Notes: generated from the letters alone by a model not told the origin. Shown: positions 1 through 11,831, numbered from the stretch's first letter. The stretch: DNA of 64,000 nt from Williamsia faeni (GCA_003202005.1 QJJF01000002.1:62001-126000), one strand, 5' to 3'. Made by a program: numbers and translations.

Positions 1-669
1 TGGATTCTTGCCATCCTGCACAGTCCGTTCTCGCGGTTCATCACCCATCCGCTGATCGCGTCAGTGCTGTTCGTCGGCAGCTATTACGTGTTGTACCTGG
101 GCGGGTTGTTCGAAACACTGGTCGACTACCACGCCGCGCACGTGGCGATGAACTTCCACTTCATCATCACCGGCTACCTCTTCTATTGGCTGGTCATCGG
201 GATCGATCCGGCGCCGCGAACACTGTCACCGGTGGTCAAACTCGCAATGGTGTTCGCCTCGTTGCCGTTCCATGCCTTCTTCGGCGTCGCGTTGATGAGC
301 ACCGACAACGTCATTGCACGCAGCTATTACCAGAGCCTGATGCTGCCGTGGGCCCCGGACCTGATGAGTGATCAACGACTCGGCGGCGGTATCGCGTGGG
401 CGGCCGGCGAGGTCCCACTCGTCGTGGTGATGCTGGCGCTGCTCGTGCAATGGAGTCGACAGGACCTCCGGCAGGCGCGCCAGTACGATCGCCGCGCCGA
501 TCGTGACGAGGATGCCGAGTTGGCCAGCTACAACGCGATGCTGAAGCAGATGTCCGGTGTTTCCGAGCCCGAACCGGCTGTCGCATCGGGCCCGGCGGCA
601 GACGCGGCGGCGCCGGATGAATCCGCGGAACCGGACTCGAGTGAACCGACACCGGGTACTAGATCCTGA
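1..669 (+). CDS. CtaG/CopD-type cytochrome c oxidase assembly or copper transport membrane protein, C-terminal part
   Basis: The open frame enters from the left edge and ends at a TGA at 667-669, leaving 222 codons of a longer gene. Several hydrophobic helices are visible. The stretch with LVDYHAAHVAMNFHF followed by GYLFYW and GIDPAPR is typical of the caa3 CtaG family, whose His and Met residues are linked to copper delivery to cytochrome oxidase. The tail after residue 165 is acidic and Pro/Ala-rich, probably cytoplasmic. In relatives this family can be fused to an N-terminal CopD domain; that part would lie outside the window. The family is seen in the sequence; the exact role is inferred. 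Confidence 0.82.
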   Translation, partial: WILAILHSPFSRFITHPLIASVLFVGSYYVLYLGGLFETLVDYHAAHVAMNFHFIITGYLFYWLVIGIDPAPRTLSPVVKLAMVFASLPFHAFFGVALMSTDNVIARSYYQSLMLPWAPDLMSDQRLGGGIAWAAGEVPLVVVMLALLVQWSRQDLRQARQYDRRADRDEDAELASYNAMLKQMSGVSEPEPAVASGPAADAAAPDESAEPDSSEPTPGTRS

Positions 670-817
670 TCTGAGTGCGACGTTTGTCCACAGTGTTCGA
701 TTGCATCCCCAGTTCACCTCCCGGCGTCGGCTGATGGTCGGTACCCCGGGCCATGCTGGTCTCACACCGGAGAACCAGGTGGCGCCGCGAGCGTTCGAAA
801 TCATCAGGGGGAGAACC

Positions 818-1255
818 ATGTACGAGACCTATACAACTGTCATCGGGACCGTGATCTCGGATCCGCGCCGACGGCACACGACGGCCGGTGAAGAGGTGTT
901 GTCGTTCCGGATGGCGTGCAATTCCCGCCGGCTCGACAAGCGCTCGGGGGAGTGGGCCGACGGACCTTCGCTCTACCTGACCGTCAGTTGCTGGCGCCGA
1001 CTCATCGATGGTGCCGCGCCGGTGGTGGCCAAGGGGCGGCCGGTGATCGCACACGGGCAGATCAAGACCAATGAGTACATCAGCGAATCCGGTGAACGAC
1101 GTGCCGACCTGGAGATGACGGCGTCCGTGATCGGGATGGACCTGAGCCGATGCACCGTCAGCTTCGAGGGCATGATGCCTCGGGTCACAACCACGTCGAC
1201 GGTGCCCGGCACTTCCGATGGGCAGGCCGGTCAGGACAGCGCCGCCGCTGCCTGA
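818..1255 (+). CDS. Single-stranded DNA-binding protein paralogue (SSBb/Rv2478c-like)
   Basis: This 145-residue OB-fold protein starts MYETYTTVIGTVISDPRRR, and its central segment (YLTVSCWRRL, then VIAHGQIKTNEY) matches the SSB fold. The ATG at 818 is preceded by a good purine-rich ribosome-binding site (AGGGGGAGA, 806-814), so the in-frame upstream extension is not needed. The C-terminus ends in Ser/Ala without the acidic DDDIPF-like tip that canonical SSB uses to recruit partners, which suggests a specialised paralogue rather than the replication SSB. It lies directly before ettA, as Rv2478c does beside Rv2477c in M. tuberculosis (from memory). Confidence 0.85.
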   Translation: MYETYTTVIGTVISDPRRRHTTAGEEVLSFRMACNSRRLDKRSGEWADGPSLYLTVSCWRRLIDGAAPVVAKGRPVIAHGQIKTNEYISESGERRADLEMTASVIGMDLSRCTVSFEGMMPRVTTTSTVPGTSDGQAGQDSAAAA

Positions 1256-1492
1256 GCTACCTCGAGGCCCATCCTCTTCACGTCGATCAAGCATCCGTAA
1301 CGCGGGGGCGGAAAATGTCACGTGTGGATTGGATAGGGTTGAGGGGTGCATTGGCTGGATTGCCTCGGTGCGCGTCGCGAGTGATGCCTGGCGACGTGTC
1401 ATCGGCCCGAGGTGACCGGCGTTCAGTGAAGGGCAGAACGCGCGCGACCAGTCAGCCCGACACCCCTTACGAGCAGGTAGAGAGGCCCTAAC

Positions 1493-3166
<1,674 letters not shown>

Positions 3167-3254
3167 CAATTCGTAGGTCGCTGCCGAACACTACATTTGA
3201 TGGAAGACCCCTCGGAGAGACCGCGGGAGACCGATCAACTGGAGCGTGACGGCA

Positions 3255-6200
3255 ATGACCGGATCGACACAGTCTGATCTGGCTGATTCCTTGTCCGGGA
3301 ATCTGCCAGCCTCTGTGAAAGCCCTGCTGGCGCAAGCAATCAGCGGGTACTTCCACGGACCGGGCACCCGTCGGCAGAAGTCTTGGGAAGAGCTGGGGTC
3401 GTCACAACGATCCCAGCTCTTCCGGCATCTGGGGCTGGGGCACATCAGGACTCCGGGCACAACGGTGATCGACATCGACCACGACGGCGGGTCGGTGCTG
3501 ATCGCGATGGTCGCCGACGACATGCCGCTGCTGGTCGAGTCCGTGGTGGCGGGCATCGAGGCGACCGATCTGATGGTCGTCCGCATCGATCACCCGATTC
3601 TGCCGGTTGTCCGTGACGCCGACGGCGTGCTCCTGGGAGTGGACGGCCCCGACGCATCGGACGACGAGACCGGCCACGGCCGGATCACCGAGTCGTGGAT
3701 CTATGTCGAGGCGACACCGACCGCATCGGCGATCGACCTCGGACGAGTCCGGGCAGAGCTCGACACCGTGGTCGGCCGAATCCGCGACGTCCATCGCGAT
3801 CGGGCCGCGATGATCGGTCTGATCGCGAGCCTTGCCGACATCTTCGGTTCCTATACGACGGCGGACGTGCCGGACGGTATCGACCGCACGACGGCATCAG
3901 ATCATGCGCAGATGCTCGGCTGGTTCGCCGAGCAACATTTCTCACCTTTCGGTTACGTGCACTGTGTGACGACAGACGGCGACCGCACCGCCGAATCCGA
4001 TACGGGTCTGGGTATCTGGCGGGGTGAGAACGCCGCGCACAGAACTGCCCCCGGCAACGGCCCGGTCAGCGTTCAGCAGCTCTATCTCCCGACGCGTATC
4101 CAGCGGTCGAACTTTCCCACCCTCATCACGATTGCCGACTACGACACCGACGGCACTCGCGTAGGAGATCATGTGTTCGTCGGCAGCTTCACCTCGACTG
4201 CGCTGCATGAGAACATCCTGCAGATCCCGGTGATCGACACCAAGGTCAGCGACGTGCTCGCCATGGCAGAGGTCGACCCGAGCTCGTACAACGGCATGGC
4301 GATCCTCGAGTTGATGCAGACCCTGCCTCGAACCGAGCTCTTCTCGGTGCCCGCCGAAGAACTCGCCCGGACGCTGTCGGGAGTCCTCGAGGCCGTACCG
4401 AGCCGGCAGGTGCGGGTGTTCTTGCGGCCTGATCCCGCCGGTGAGATCGTGTCGGCGCTGGTCTATCTGCCGCGTGACCGCTACACAACCCGGCTGCGCG
4501 AGCTATTGCAGAAACTGCTGCTGGCCGAGCTCGGCGGTGGGCATCTGGAATACACCGCGCGTGTCAGTGAATCCGCATTGGCGCTGTTACACGTGGTGAT
4601 GCGGGTCGATTCGCGTGATTGTCGTGAGCTCGGCAGTCTGGCGGTGGGTACTCCGGGCCAGATTGCCTTGCAGAACAAGATGATCGAGGCCGCACGTGGG
4701 TGGGACGAGCGGCTCCGTGAAATCGCGGTGGGTGACGCCGGTGACCTCGAAGAGATCACGTTCTATGCCGCGACCCTGCCCGACAGCTACAAAGACGTGC
4801 GCAGTCCGGCGGAGGCGTATATCGATGTCGCGATCGTCGACGCACTGGACGACGGTGATTTCTACGTTCGTCTGTACCGGCCGGCAGATGATGCACTCGG
4901 TGGTGGTCAGGACTGGCGCTTCGCGTTCTATCTGTGCGGACGCCCGGCCACCCTGACGGAGATCCTGCCGGTCCTGCACAGCCTCGGCGTCAACGTCCTC
5001 GACGAACGTCCGTTAGAGATCGAGCGTCAGGACGGCCGGCGGTGCTTCGTCTACGAGTTCGGGCTCGCACTGGCCGGCGGGATGGTGGTCGACCAGGAGA
5101 GCGTCGATGATGTGGAACATCGTTTCACGGAAGCCTTTTCCGAGATCTGGCGAGGCGACGCCGAAGTCGACAATTTCAACGAGCTGATCTTCCGGTGTGG
5201 GTTGACGTGGCATCAGGTCGCCATGTTGCGGGCCTACGCCCGCTACCTGCGTCAGTGTGGGAGTTCTTACAGCACAACACATGTGGCGGCGGTGCTGGGC
5301 GCCAACACGGTGATCACCAAGTCGCTGGTCGAACTGTTCCGGGCGTCGTTCGACCCGGATGCCGCCGACGACAACCGGCGCAGGGAGGTGCTCGAAGGCC
5401 TGACGGTGGCCATCGGCCACATCATCAGCATGGACGTCGACCGGATCGTCAACGCTTTCGTCGCGGTCCTGTCGGCCACGGTCCGCACCAACTACTACGG
5501 CACGAATCGGGAAGGGTTGCAGCACCAGACCCTCAGCTTCAAACTCCGGCCCCGCGAGATCCCGCAAACGCCGTTACCCCGGCCGCTGTTCGAGGTCTAT
5601 GTGTACTCGCCGCGTGTCGAAGGCGTGCACCTGCGGTTCGGGTCGGTCGCGCGCGGTGGCCTGCGCTGGTCCGACCGGCAGGAGGATTTCCGGACGGAGA
5701 TCCTGGGACTGGTCAAGGCTCAGGCGGTCAAGAACGCGGTGATCGTGCCGGTCGGCTCCAAGGGCGGATTCGTGGTCCGACGTCCGCCGATCCCCACCGG
5801 TGACGCGGCCGTCGACCGCGAGGCGACCCGGGACGAAGGCATCGCATGTTATCGACGGTTCATCTCCGGGTTGCTCGACGTCACCGACAACATCGAAGCC
5901 AAGTCGGGCGACATCGTCGGACCGCCGGAGGTGGTGCGCCGCGACGACGACGACCCGTATCTGGTGGTGGCCGCCGACAAGGGGACGGCCTCGTTCTCGG
6001 ACATCGCCAATGATGTTGCCGGACAGTACAAATTCTGGCTGGGTGACGCCTTCGCCTCGGGAGGGTCGGCCGGGTACGACCACAAGGCGATGGGCATCAC
6101 GGCCCGCGGTGCCTGGGAAGCGGTGAAACGGCACTTCCGGGAGATGGGTGCGGACACCCAGACCGAGGACTTCACGGTGGTCGGGATCGGGGACATGAGT

Positions 6201-8069
6201 GGCGATGTGTTCGGCAACGGAATGCTGTTGTCCGAGCACATCCGGTTGGTGGCTGCATTCGATCACCGGCACGTGTTCATCGACCCGGATCCCGACGCCG
6301 CCCGCTCCTTTGTGGAGCGCAGGCGCCTGTTCGACCTGCCCCGATCGTCGTGGGCCGACTACGACAAGGACCTGATCAGCGACGGCGGCGGCGTGTGGGC
6401 CCGCGATCAGAAATCGATTCCGGTCAGTCCCCGAGCTGCCCAAGCACTGGGGCTCGCGGAGGACATCGGTGCCCTGTCGCCACCGGAACTCATCCGGGCG
6501 ATCCTGATGGCACCGGTCGACCTGCTGTGGAACGGCGGCATCGGAACCTACGTGAAAGCCGGAACCCAGTCCAACGAACAGGTGGGGGACAAGGCCAACG
6601 ACTCCATTCGCGTCGACGGAAACGAGTTGCGCGCCAAGATCGTCGGAGAAGGCGGCAACCTCGGGCTGACCGAACTCGGCCGTATCGAGTTCGCGCTCGG
6701 CGGTGGCCGGGTGAACACCGACGCGATGGACAACTCCGCCGGCGTCGATTGTTCCGACCATGAGGTCAACATCAAGATCCTGCTCGATTCCCAGGTGTCG
6801 GTGGGCCGGCTGCCGGCCGCGCAGCGAAATCCGTTGCTGGAGTCGATGACCACCGAGGTCGGGGATCTGGTGTTGGCGGACAACGTCTCCCAGAACGCAG
6901 AGCTCGGGATCAGCCGGGCCGATGCCGACGTGACGGCGGAGGTCTACACCCGGTTGCTGAAAGAGATGGCCGGTCGCGGCGTCGACCTGCGTCTCGAGGC
7001 GCTACCCCGTCCGGAACAACTGGTGGAACGCGGAAATGCCACCGGCCGTCACGGTTTGACCTCACCGGAGCTCGCCACCGTGATGGCCCACGTCAAACTC
7101 GGCCTCAAGGTCGACATGCTCGCGGGGGAACTGCCGGACAACGACGTCTTCTCGCCGCGTCTGATCGGCTATTTCCCGGCCGCGTTGCAGGAGCGGTTTG
7201 CCGAGGGGATCGCGACCCATCAACTGCGGCGGGAGATCGTCACCACCACGGTGGTCAACGATCTGGTCGACAACGCCGGGATCACACACGTCTTCCGTCT
7301 CTGTGAGGGCAGCGGCAGCGACCCGGTCGACGTGGTGCGGTCGTATGAGGTGGTCACGGAGATCTTCGGACTGCACGCCCTGTGGCGGGACATCGCAGCG
7401 GCCCCTTGTCCGGTGCCGACCACCAACTCGATGATCGTCTACACCCGCCGACTGCTCTTCCGGGCGTCTCGCTGGATGATCGCCGGGCGCCCACAGCCGT
7501 TGGCGATGGCCGCCGAGGTCACCCGTTACGGCGGTCTCGTCGCGGAGCTGTCACCGTCTCTGGCGGGCTGGCTGCGCGGGGCGTCGGCGCGAGCCATCGA
7601 TCGGCATGCCGGGCGTCTGCGCGCAGATGGCGTCCCCGGCGAGACAGCGCAGGCCGTTGCCTCGAGCCTGCATCGTTTCTGCCTCCTCGACATCATCGAC
7701 GCCGCTGAGATCGCCGACCGCGATCCACTGGAGGTCGGCGATCTGTACTTCGCACTGATGGAGCATCTCGGGGTGCATCAACTACTCAGCGCGGTGTCCG
7801 ACCTCGATCGCATCGACCGGTGGCATTCGCTGGCCCGGCTGGCATTGCGCGACGACCTGCACGGGGCGTTGCGAGCGCTGTGTCTGGTGATCCTCGACTC
7901 GGGTGAACCAACCGAATCGGCGGACGAGAAAATAGCCGAGTGGGAACTGAACAACACCTCGAGGTTGTCCCGGGTTCGCGCAACACTGGCGGACATCGCC
8001 GAGAGTGGAAACCTCGATCTGGCGACCCTGTCGGTCGCCGCCCGACAACTGAGGAGCACCATCCGCTGA
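3255..8069 (+). CDS. gdh: NAD-dependent glutamate dehydrogenase, large (about 180 kDa) type
   Basis: The protein is about 1604 residues, the usual size of the large NAD-GDH class, which converts glutamate to 2-oxoglutarate and ammonium. The N-terminal half carries regulatory ACT-like regions. The catalytic core includes FGSVARGGLRWSDR, then VKNAVIVPVGSKGGFV, and further on DLLWNGGIGTY and GEGGNLGLT. Two starts are possible: GTG at 3246 lies only 1 nt after the GGAG at 3241-3244, so the ATG at 3255 (10 nt spacing) is preferred. The stop overlaps the next start (TGATG), so the downstream gene is translationally coupled. In mycobacteria this enzyme is controlled by GarA; nothing in the sequence tests that here. 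Confidence 0.94.
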   Translation: MTGSTQSDLADSLSGNLPASVKALLAQAISGYFHGPGTRRQKSWEELGSSQRSQLFRHLGLGHIRTPGTTVIDIDHDGGSVLIAMVADDMPLLVESVVAGIEATDLMVVRIDHPILPVVRDADGVLLGVDGPDASDDETGHGRITESWIYVEATPTASAIDLGRVRAELDTVVGRIRDVHRDRAAMIGLIASLADIFGSYTTADVPDGIDRTTASDHAQMLGWFAEQHFSPFGYVHCVTTDGDRTAESDTGLGIWRGENAAHRTAPGNGPVSVQQLYLPTRIQRSNFPTLITIADYDTDGTRVGDHVFVGSFTSTALHENILQIPVIDTKVSDVLAMAEVDPSSYNGMAILELMQTLPRTELFSVPAEELARTLSGVLEAVPSRQVRVFLRPDPAGEIVSALVYLPRDRYTTRLRELLQKLLLAELGGGHLEYTARVSESALALLHVVMRVDSRDCRELGSLAVGTPGQIALQNKMIEAARGWDERLREIAVGDAGDLEEITFYAATLPDSYKDVRSPAEAYIDVAIVDALDDGDFYVRLYRPADDALGGGQDWRFAFYLCGRPATLTEILPVLHSLGVNVLDERPLEIERQDGRRCFVYEFGLALAGGMVVDQESVDDVEHRFTEAFSEIWRGDAEVDNFNELIFRCGLTWHQVAMLRAYARYLRQCGSSYSTTHVAAVLGANTVITKSLVELFRASFDPDAADDNRRREVLEGLTVAIGHIISMDVDRIVNAFVAVLSATVRTNYYGTNREGLQHQTLSFKLRPREIPQTPLPRPLFEVYVYSPRVEGVHLRFGSVARGGLRWSDRQEDFRTEILGLVKAQAVKNAVIVPVGSKGGFVVRRPPIPTGDAAVDREATRDEGIACYRRFISGLLDVTDNIEAKSGDIVGPPEVVRRDDDDPYLVVAADKGTASFSDIANDVAGQYKFWLGDAFASGGSAGYDHKAMGITARGAWEAVKRHFREMGADTQTEDFTVVGIGDMSGDVFGNGMLLSEHIRLVAAFDHRHVFIDPDPDAARSFVERRRLFDLPRSSWADYDKDLISDGGGVWARDQKSIPVSPRAAQALGLAEDIGALSPPELIRAILMAPVDLLWNGGIGTYVKAGTQSNEQVGDKANDSIRVDGNELRAKIVGEGGNLGLTELGRIEFALGGGRVNTDAMDNSAGVDCSDHEVNIKILLDSQVSVGRLPAAQRNPLLESMTTEVGDLVLADNVSQNAELGISRADADVTAEVYTRLLKEMAGRGVDLRLEALPRPEQLVERGNATGRHGLTSPELATVMAHVKLGLKVDMLAGELPDNDVFSPRLIGYFPAALQERFAEGIATHQLRREIVTTTVVNDLVDNAGITHVFRLCEGSGSDPVDVVRSYEVVTEIFGLHALWRDIAAAPCPVPTTNSMIVYTRRLLFRASRWMIAGRPQPLAMAAEVTRYGGLVAELSPSLAGWLRGASARAIDRHAGRLRADGVPGETAQAVASSLHRFCLLDIIDAAEIADRDPLEVGDLYFALMEHLGVHQLLSAVSDLDRIDRWHSLARLALRDDLHGALRALCLVILDSGEPTESADEKIAEWELNNTSRLSRVRATLADIAESGNLDLATLSVAARQLRSTIR

Positions 8070-8761
8070 TGGCCGAATTGACACTGTCCGCCCGTGATCG
8101 GATCGATCTGGCGGCGTTCGCCGGGCGGGCACTACGCGCCGACGATGTCGCGGTGATCCGCATCAAACGTCGTCCCGACGGACTCCTTGGCGTCTGGGTC
8201 AACACCGGATTCGATGTCTTGGCCAGCCGGGTGGTGTCCGGGTCGATGTCCGGCGACGACGTGGTCTGCGGGGCGTCCGAACTGCGCACGGTGTTGCGGG
8301 CGACCTACGACGATCCGGCGGCCGCCACGGTGGACACCGGATTTGCCCTCGACAGTGCGTGGCGTGGCGCGCTGCCGTCGGCCGCCGGGTTCACGCACGT
8401 CGACGACGTACCCGCGCGGGTTCTGGTGCGACTGTCGCGGACCGGTGCGGAGGTCGCCCGCACGCAGGGCAGCGGACACGGACCGCCGACCGGCCTGCTC
8501 GACCAGCAGGTGCTCGATGTCTCATCGGAGTCGTCTGATCAGGTGGTCGGGGTGTCGATGCGTTCGGTGTTCGCACTGACGGCCATGGGTTTCGTACGTC
8601 AGGCCGACAACCGCGACATCAGTGAGACATCGCCGATCGACGACATCGACGATGCCGAGATGGTCCGGGTGCGCGCGACCGCGGTGTGGGCACGACTCGA
8701 TGCCCGCTTCGGGTCGGTGTATCAGCGCCGAACCATGCCGTTGGGTCTGTCGGTCAATTAG
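8069..8761 (+). CDS. Conserved actinobacterial protein of unknown function, coupled to gdh
   Basis: A soluble-looking 230-residue protein with no signal peptide or membrane segment. Its ATG shares one base with the gdh stop codon, so the two are almost certainly co-translated. In position it corresponds to Rv2475c next to Rv2476c (gdh) in M. tuberculosis, from memory. Features include an N-terminal LTLSARDRIDLAAFAGRAL segment and a C-terminal VRVRATAVWARLD helix. I do not recognise a catalytic motif or named domain. The coupling suggests a role tied to glutamate dehydrogenase, which is inference only. Confidence 0.8.
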   Translation: MAELTLSARDRIDLAAFAGRALRADDVAVIRIKRRPDGLLGVWVNTGFDVLASRVVSGSMSGDDVVCGASELRTVLRATYDDPAAATVDTGFALDSAWRGALPSAAGFTHVDDVPARVLVRLSRTGAEVARTQGSGHGPPTGLLDQQVLDVSSESSDQVVGVSMRSVFALTAMGFVRQADNRDISETSPIDDIDDAEMVRVRATAVWARLDARFGSVYQRRTMPLGLSVN

Positions 8762-8800
8762 CAGTGCCCGGACGCCGCGACCGCGGACGGACCATCGGCG

Positions 8801-10450
8801 TCAGACGAGCCAGGCCGCCGCATTCGGTGGGAGTTTGCCGTCGACCAGAGGTGCGCTGCTGAGCAGGACCTCGCCCGGCGGCAGACCGATCGGTTCGGGT
8901 CCGGCGTTGAGTGCACAGACCAACTTGCCCAGCGACCGGCGGAATGCCAGGCATCCGGCAGGCGCGCCGTACCACTCGATGGCCTCGCCGGCGAATTCCG
9001 GCCGCGTCTTGCGGTACTCGATCGCCTGCCGGTACAGGGACAGCGTCGAGTTCACGTCTTCGAGCTGAGTCTCGACGGTCAGGGCCGCCCACTCTGCGGG
9101 GATCGGCAACCAGGTGTCCGGGTTGCTGGAGAACGCAAACGGGGGAGTCGTGCCCTCCCAGGGCAGCGGCACGCGACACCCGTCGCGCCCGCGTTCGGTA
9201 TGTCCCGAGCGCTCCCAGACCGGATCCTGCAGCACGTCGTCCGGCAGGTCGACATTGGGCAGGCCGAGTTCGGCGCCGTTGTATATGAAGACCGCGCCCG
9301 GTAGCGCGAGTTCCACCAGAATCATCGCGCGGGCGCGGTCGATGCCGGCCTGTGGTGAGTCGGCGGTCGAGTAACGGGTGACCTCCCGCTCGACGTCGTG
9401 GTTCGACAATGTCCAGGTGGGTGTACCCGACACCGATGCAATTGCCTCGAGAGAATGTTCGATCGCTTCCCGGACGGCCTCTGAATCGAACTGGATCTTC
9501 GCGAGCCGGAAGTTGAAGCCGAGATGGAGTTCGTCGGGACGCACGTATTCCGCGAAGCGGACATTGTCATCGACCCAGATCTCACCGACGGTCATCGCGT
9601 CCGGGTAGTCGTCGAGGACCGCGCGGATCTGGCGATGGATGTCGTGGACACCCGGATTGTTGAACCGGGGATCGTTGTCGTCGTTGCTGAGCAAGCCGAC
9701 ATTGTCGAGAACCATGTCGGGGAGGCCTTCGGGCTTGGCCATCCCGTGGGCGACGTCGATCCGGAAACCGTCGACTCCGCGGTCGAGCCAGAACCGCAGG
9801 GTCTTCTCGAGATCGGCGAAGACCTCGGGGTTCTCCCAGTTCAGGTCGGGCTGCTCGGTGGCGAAGATGTGCAGGTACCACTGGCCGGGTTGGCCGTTGG
9901 TGTCGGTGATGCGCGTCCAGGCCGGACCGCCGAAGACGCTGGCCCAGTTGTTGGGCGGCAGGCTGCCGTCGTCGCCGAGACCGTCGCGGAAGATATAGCG
10001 CTGCCGGGCAGCGCTGCCGGGCTCGGAGTTGAGTGCCTCGATGAACCAGGCGTGTTGGTCGCTGGTGTGGTTGGGGACGAGGTCCATGGTGACCTTGATG
10101 TCGCGCTCGTGGGCTTCGCGGATGAGTGCATCGAGCGCGTCGAGGCCACCGAACAGATCGTCGATGTCCCGCGGGTCGGAGACGTCGTAGCCGTGGTCGG
10201 CCATCGGGGACTTCATCACCGGGCTGAGCCAGATGGCGTCCACACCGACCAGCTCGAGGTAGCCCAGTTTGTCGATCACACCGCGGATGTCGCCGATACC
10301 GTCGCCGTTGTCGTCAGAGAAAGAACGGGGATAGATCTGATAGAAGATCGCGTTCTGCCACCACCGCGGGAATCCTGGAACGGATTGGGACTGAACCTCC
10401 GCCGAAACATCGCTTGCGGCCGTGGAAAGATCGCTTGTCTCGTCGCTCAC
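8801..10450 (-). CDS. aglA: GH13 alpha-glucosidase / oligo-1,6-glucosidase family enzyme
   Basis: A 549-residue glycoside hydrolase family 13 protein. The start of the TIM barrel reads WWQNAIFYQIYPRSF; DLVPNHTSDQH is conserved region I; GFRIDVAHG carries the nucleophile Asp; VGEIWV carries the acid/base Glu; LSNHDVEREVTRY carries the third catalytic Asp. No signal peptide is seen, so the enzyme should be cytoplasmic and hydrolyse maltose- or isomaltose-type oligosaccharides or trehalose-derived sugars. The exact substrate cannot be read from the sequence. It is convergent with the preceding gene; glbO lies upstream on the same strand. Confidence 0.9.
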   Translation of the reverse strand: MSDETSDLSTAASDVSAEVQSQSVPGFPRWWQNAIFYQIYPRSFSDDNGDGIGDIRGVIDKLGYLELVGVDAIWLSPVMKSPMADHGYDVSDPRDIDDLFGGLDALDALIREAHERDIKVTMDLVPNHTSDQHAWFIEALNSEPGSAARQRYIFRDGLGDDGSLPPNNWASVFGGPAWTRITDTNGQPGQWYLHIFATEQPDLNWENPEVFADLEKTLRFWLDRGVDGFRIDVAHGMAKPEGLPDMVLDNVGLLSNDDNDPRFNNPGVHDIHRQIRAVLDDYPDAMTVGEIWVDDNVRFAEYVRPDELHLGFNFRLAKIQFDSEAVREAIEHSLEAIASVSGTPTWTLSNHDVEREVTRYSTADSPQAGIDRARAMILVELALPGAVFIYNGAELGLPNVDLPDDVLQDPVWERSGHTERGRDGCRVPLPWEGTTPPFAFSSNPDTWLPIPAEWAALTVETQLEDVNSTLSLYRQAIEYRKTRPEFAGEAIEWYGAPAGCLAFRRSLGKLVCALNAGPEPIGLPPGEVLLSSAPLVDGKLPPNAAAWLV

Positions 10451-10514
10451 CTGAATTATCTTGCCTCACTCCCGTGCGAACGTCAGGATCATGCGGCTGT
10501 GGCGCGTATCGGTC

Positions 10515-10919
10515 TCACATCGGGGAGTTCACCATCGAGTCGGCCGCCATCTCGACGTAGTCGGTCAGCGCCCGCCGATGATCATCGTCGAGGCGCTGGG
10601 AGTCGATCGAAGCGATCGCGATGTACATGCATCGCAGCCAGGCCGCTTTTTCGATGGGGCCGATGCGGAACGGGTTGTGCCGCATCCGCAACCTCGGATG
10701 GCCTCGTTCGTCCGAATACGTCCGGGGTCCGCCCCAGTACTGCGCGAGGAACATCCGCATCCGCCGCTCGGCCGGACCGAGGTCTTCTTCGGGGTAGAGC
10801 GGTCGGAGGATCTCGTCCTTCGCGACTTCCTCGTAGAAGCGGGCGGTCAGGTCGTGAAACGTCTGTTCGCCGCCCACTGCCTCGTAGAACGTCTGCGGAG
10901 AAGTAGTCACGGCACCCAT
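10515..10919 (-). CDS. glbO: Group II truncated haemoglobin (trHbO)
   Basis: A 134-residue 2-on-2 globin. It shows [13 protein letters not shown] (B helix with Tyr B10), the YWGGP segment, and [11 protein letters not shown], which contains the proximal His F8, followed by AWLRCM with the Trp G8 typical of group II. This class binds oxygen tightly and is linked to oxygen or NO handling near respiratory membranes. Either ATG at 10919 or the GTG three codons later could be the start. It lies 64 bp upstream of aglA on the same strand, the same pairing as Rv2470/Rv2471 in M. tuberculosis (from memory). Confidence 0.92.
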   Translation of the reverse strand: MGAVTTSPQTFYEAVGGEQTFHDLTARFYEEVAKDEILRPLYPEEDLGPAERRMRMFLAQYWGGPRTYSDERGHPRLRMRHNPFRIGPIEKAAWLRCMYIAIASIDSQRLDDDHRRALTDYVEMAADSMVNSPM

Positions 10920-11141
10920 TGTTCCACTCGCCGATCACGTGGGCGTGGCCGCCGCCCGCAGGTCTGTTCGGTGCCCGGACGATCGTGTCTTCATGGCCCA
11001 GGCGATTGGTGCTGCGGGCGCGGACATCCAGAGTTCACATAGAAGCCCGGTGGCGACCTGCATTTTGTCGTGCAATTGTTCGGTATCCGTGTTGAACTGA
11101 ATCGTTCCCATCGAGGTCGGTTCGTATGGCCGGGAGGTTAG

Positions 11142-11831
11142 ATGTCGCGGGTGAAGGTGCAGCGCAAGAAGGGCCACGCGGGGCACGATCGTGTCTCGAC
11201 CACCACTGATGGACGCGTCAGATCGCGCGGCGCGACGAGCGTGTCCACGCTCGACACCGGTCCCCGCGCCGTCGACGCCATCGGGGCGCCGCCGGCGGGT
11301 GGATCCAATTCGCGCTGGGGCAAGCACCGCGTGCTCCTCCTGAATGCGACCTACGAGCCACTTGCCGCGATCTCGATACGCAGGGCAATTGTCCTGGTGC
11401 TCCGTGAGCGGGCCGATGTCATCCATGAGGACGGCAACGGGCCGCTCATTCATTCGGCGGAGATGGCGATCGCGGTGCCGTCGGTGATCCGGCTGCGGAC
11501 ATATGTGCGGGTTCCTTATCGCGCGGTCATCCCGATGACACGGGCGGCGCTGATGCAACGGGACCGGACGCGCTGCGGCTATTGCGGAGCGAAAGCCGAC
11601 ACCATCGACCACGTGGTGCCCCGAAGTCGCGGCGGGACGCACACTTGGGACAACTGCGTCGCGTGCTGTGCCTCGTGCAACCACAAAAAGGCCGACCGGA
11701 TGCTCTCCGAACTCGGGTGGACGCTCAAGGTTGCCCTGACCGCACCGAAGGGACGTCACTGGCGCCTGCTGGCCACGGTGAAGGAATTCGACCCGGCCTG
11801 GTCGCGCTACCTCGACGTCGGGGCTGCCTGA
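11142..11831 (+). CDS. HNH endonuclease family protein (Rv2469c-like)
   Basis: A 229-residue protein whose C-terminal half has a zinc-binding HNH fold: CGYCG near residue 145, IDHVVPRSRGG (catalytic His region), WDNCVACCASCNHKK. The first 60 residues are basic, Ser/Thr-rich and probably disordered. The ATG at 11142 follows a clear GGGAGG at 11132-11137. Orthologues are widespread in actinobacterial chromosomes, so this looks like a housekeeping HNH protein rather than a mobile-element nuclease. Its substrate is not known to me. The 222-bp gap to glbO should hold divergent promoters. Confidence 0.87.
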   Translation: MSRVKVQRKKGHAGHDRVSTTTDGRVRSRGATSVSTLDTGPRAVDAIGAPPAGGSNSRWGKHRVLLLNATYEPLAAISIRRAIVLVLRERADVIHEDGNGPLIHSAEMAIAVPSVIRLRTYVRVPYRAVIPMTRAALMQRDRTRCGYCGAKADTIDHVVPRSRGGTHTWDNCVACCASCNHKKADRMLSELGWTLKVALTAPKGRHWRLLATVKEFDPAWSRYLDVGAA

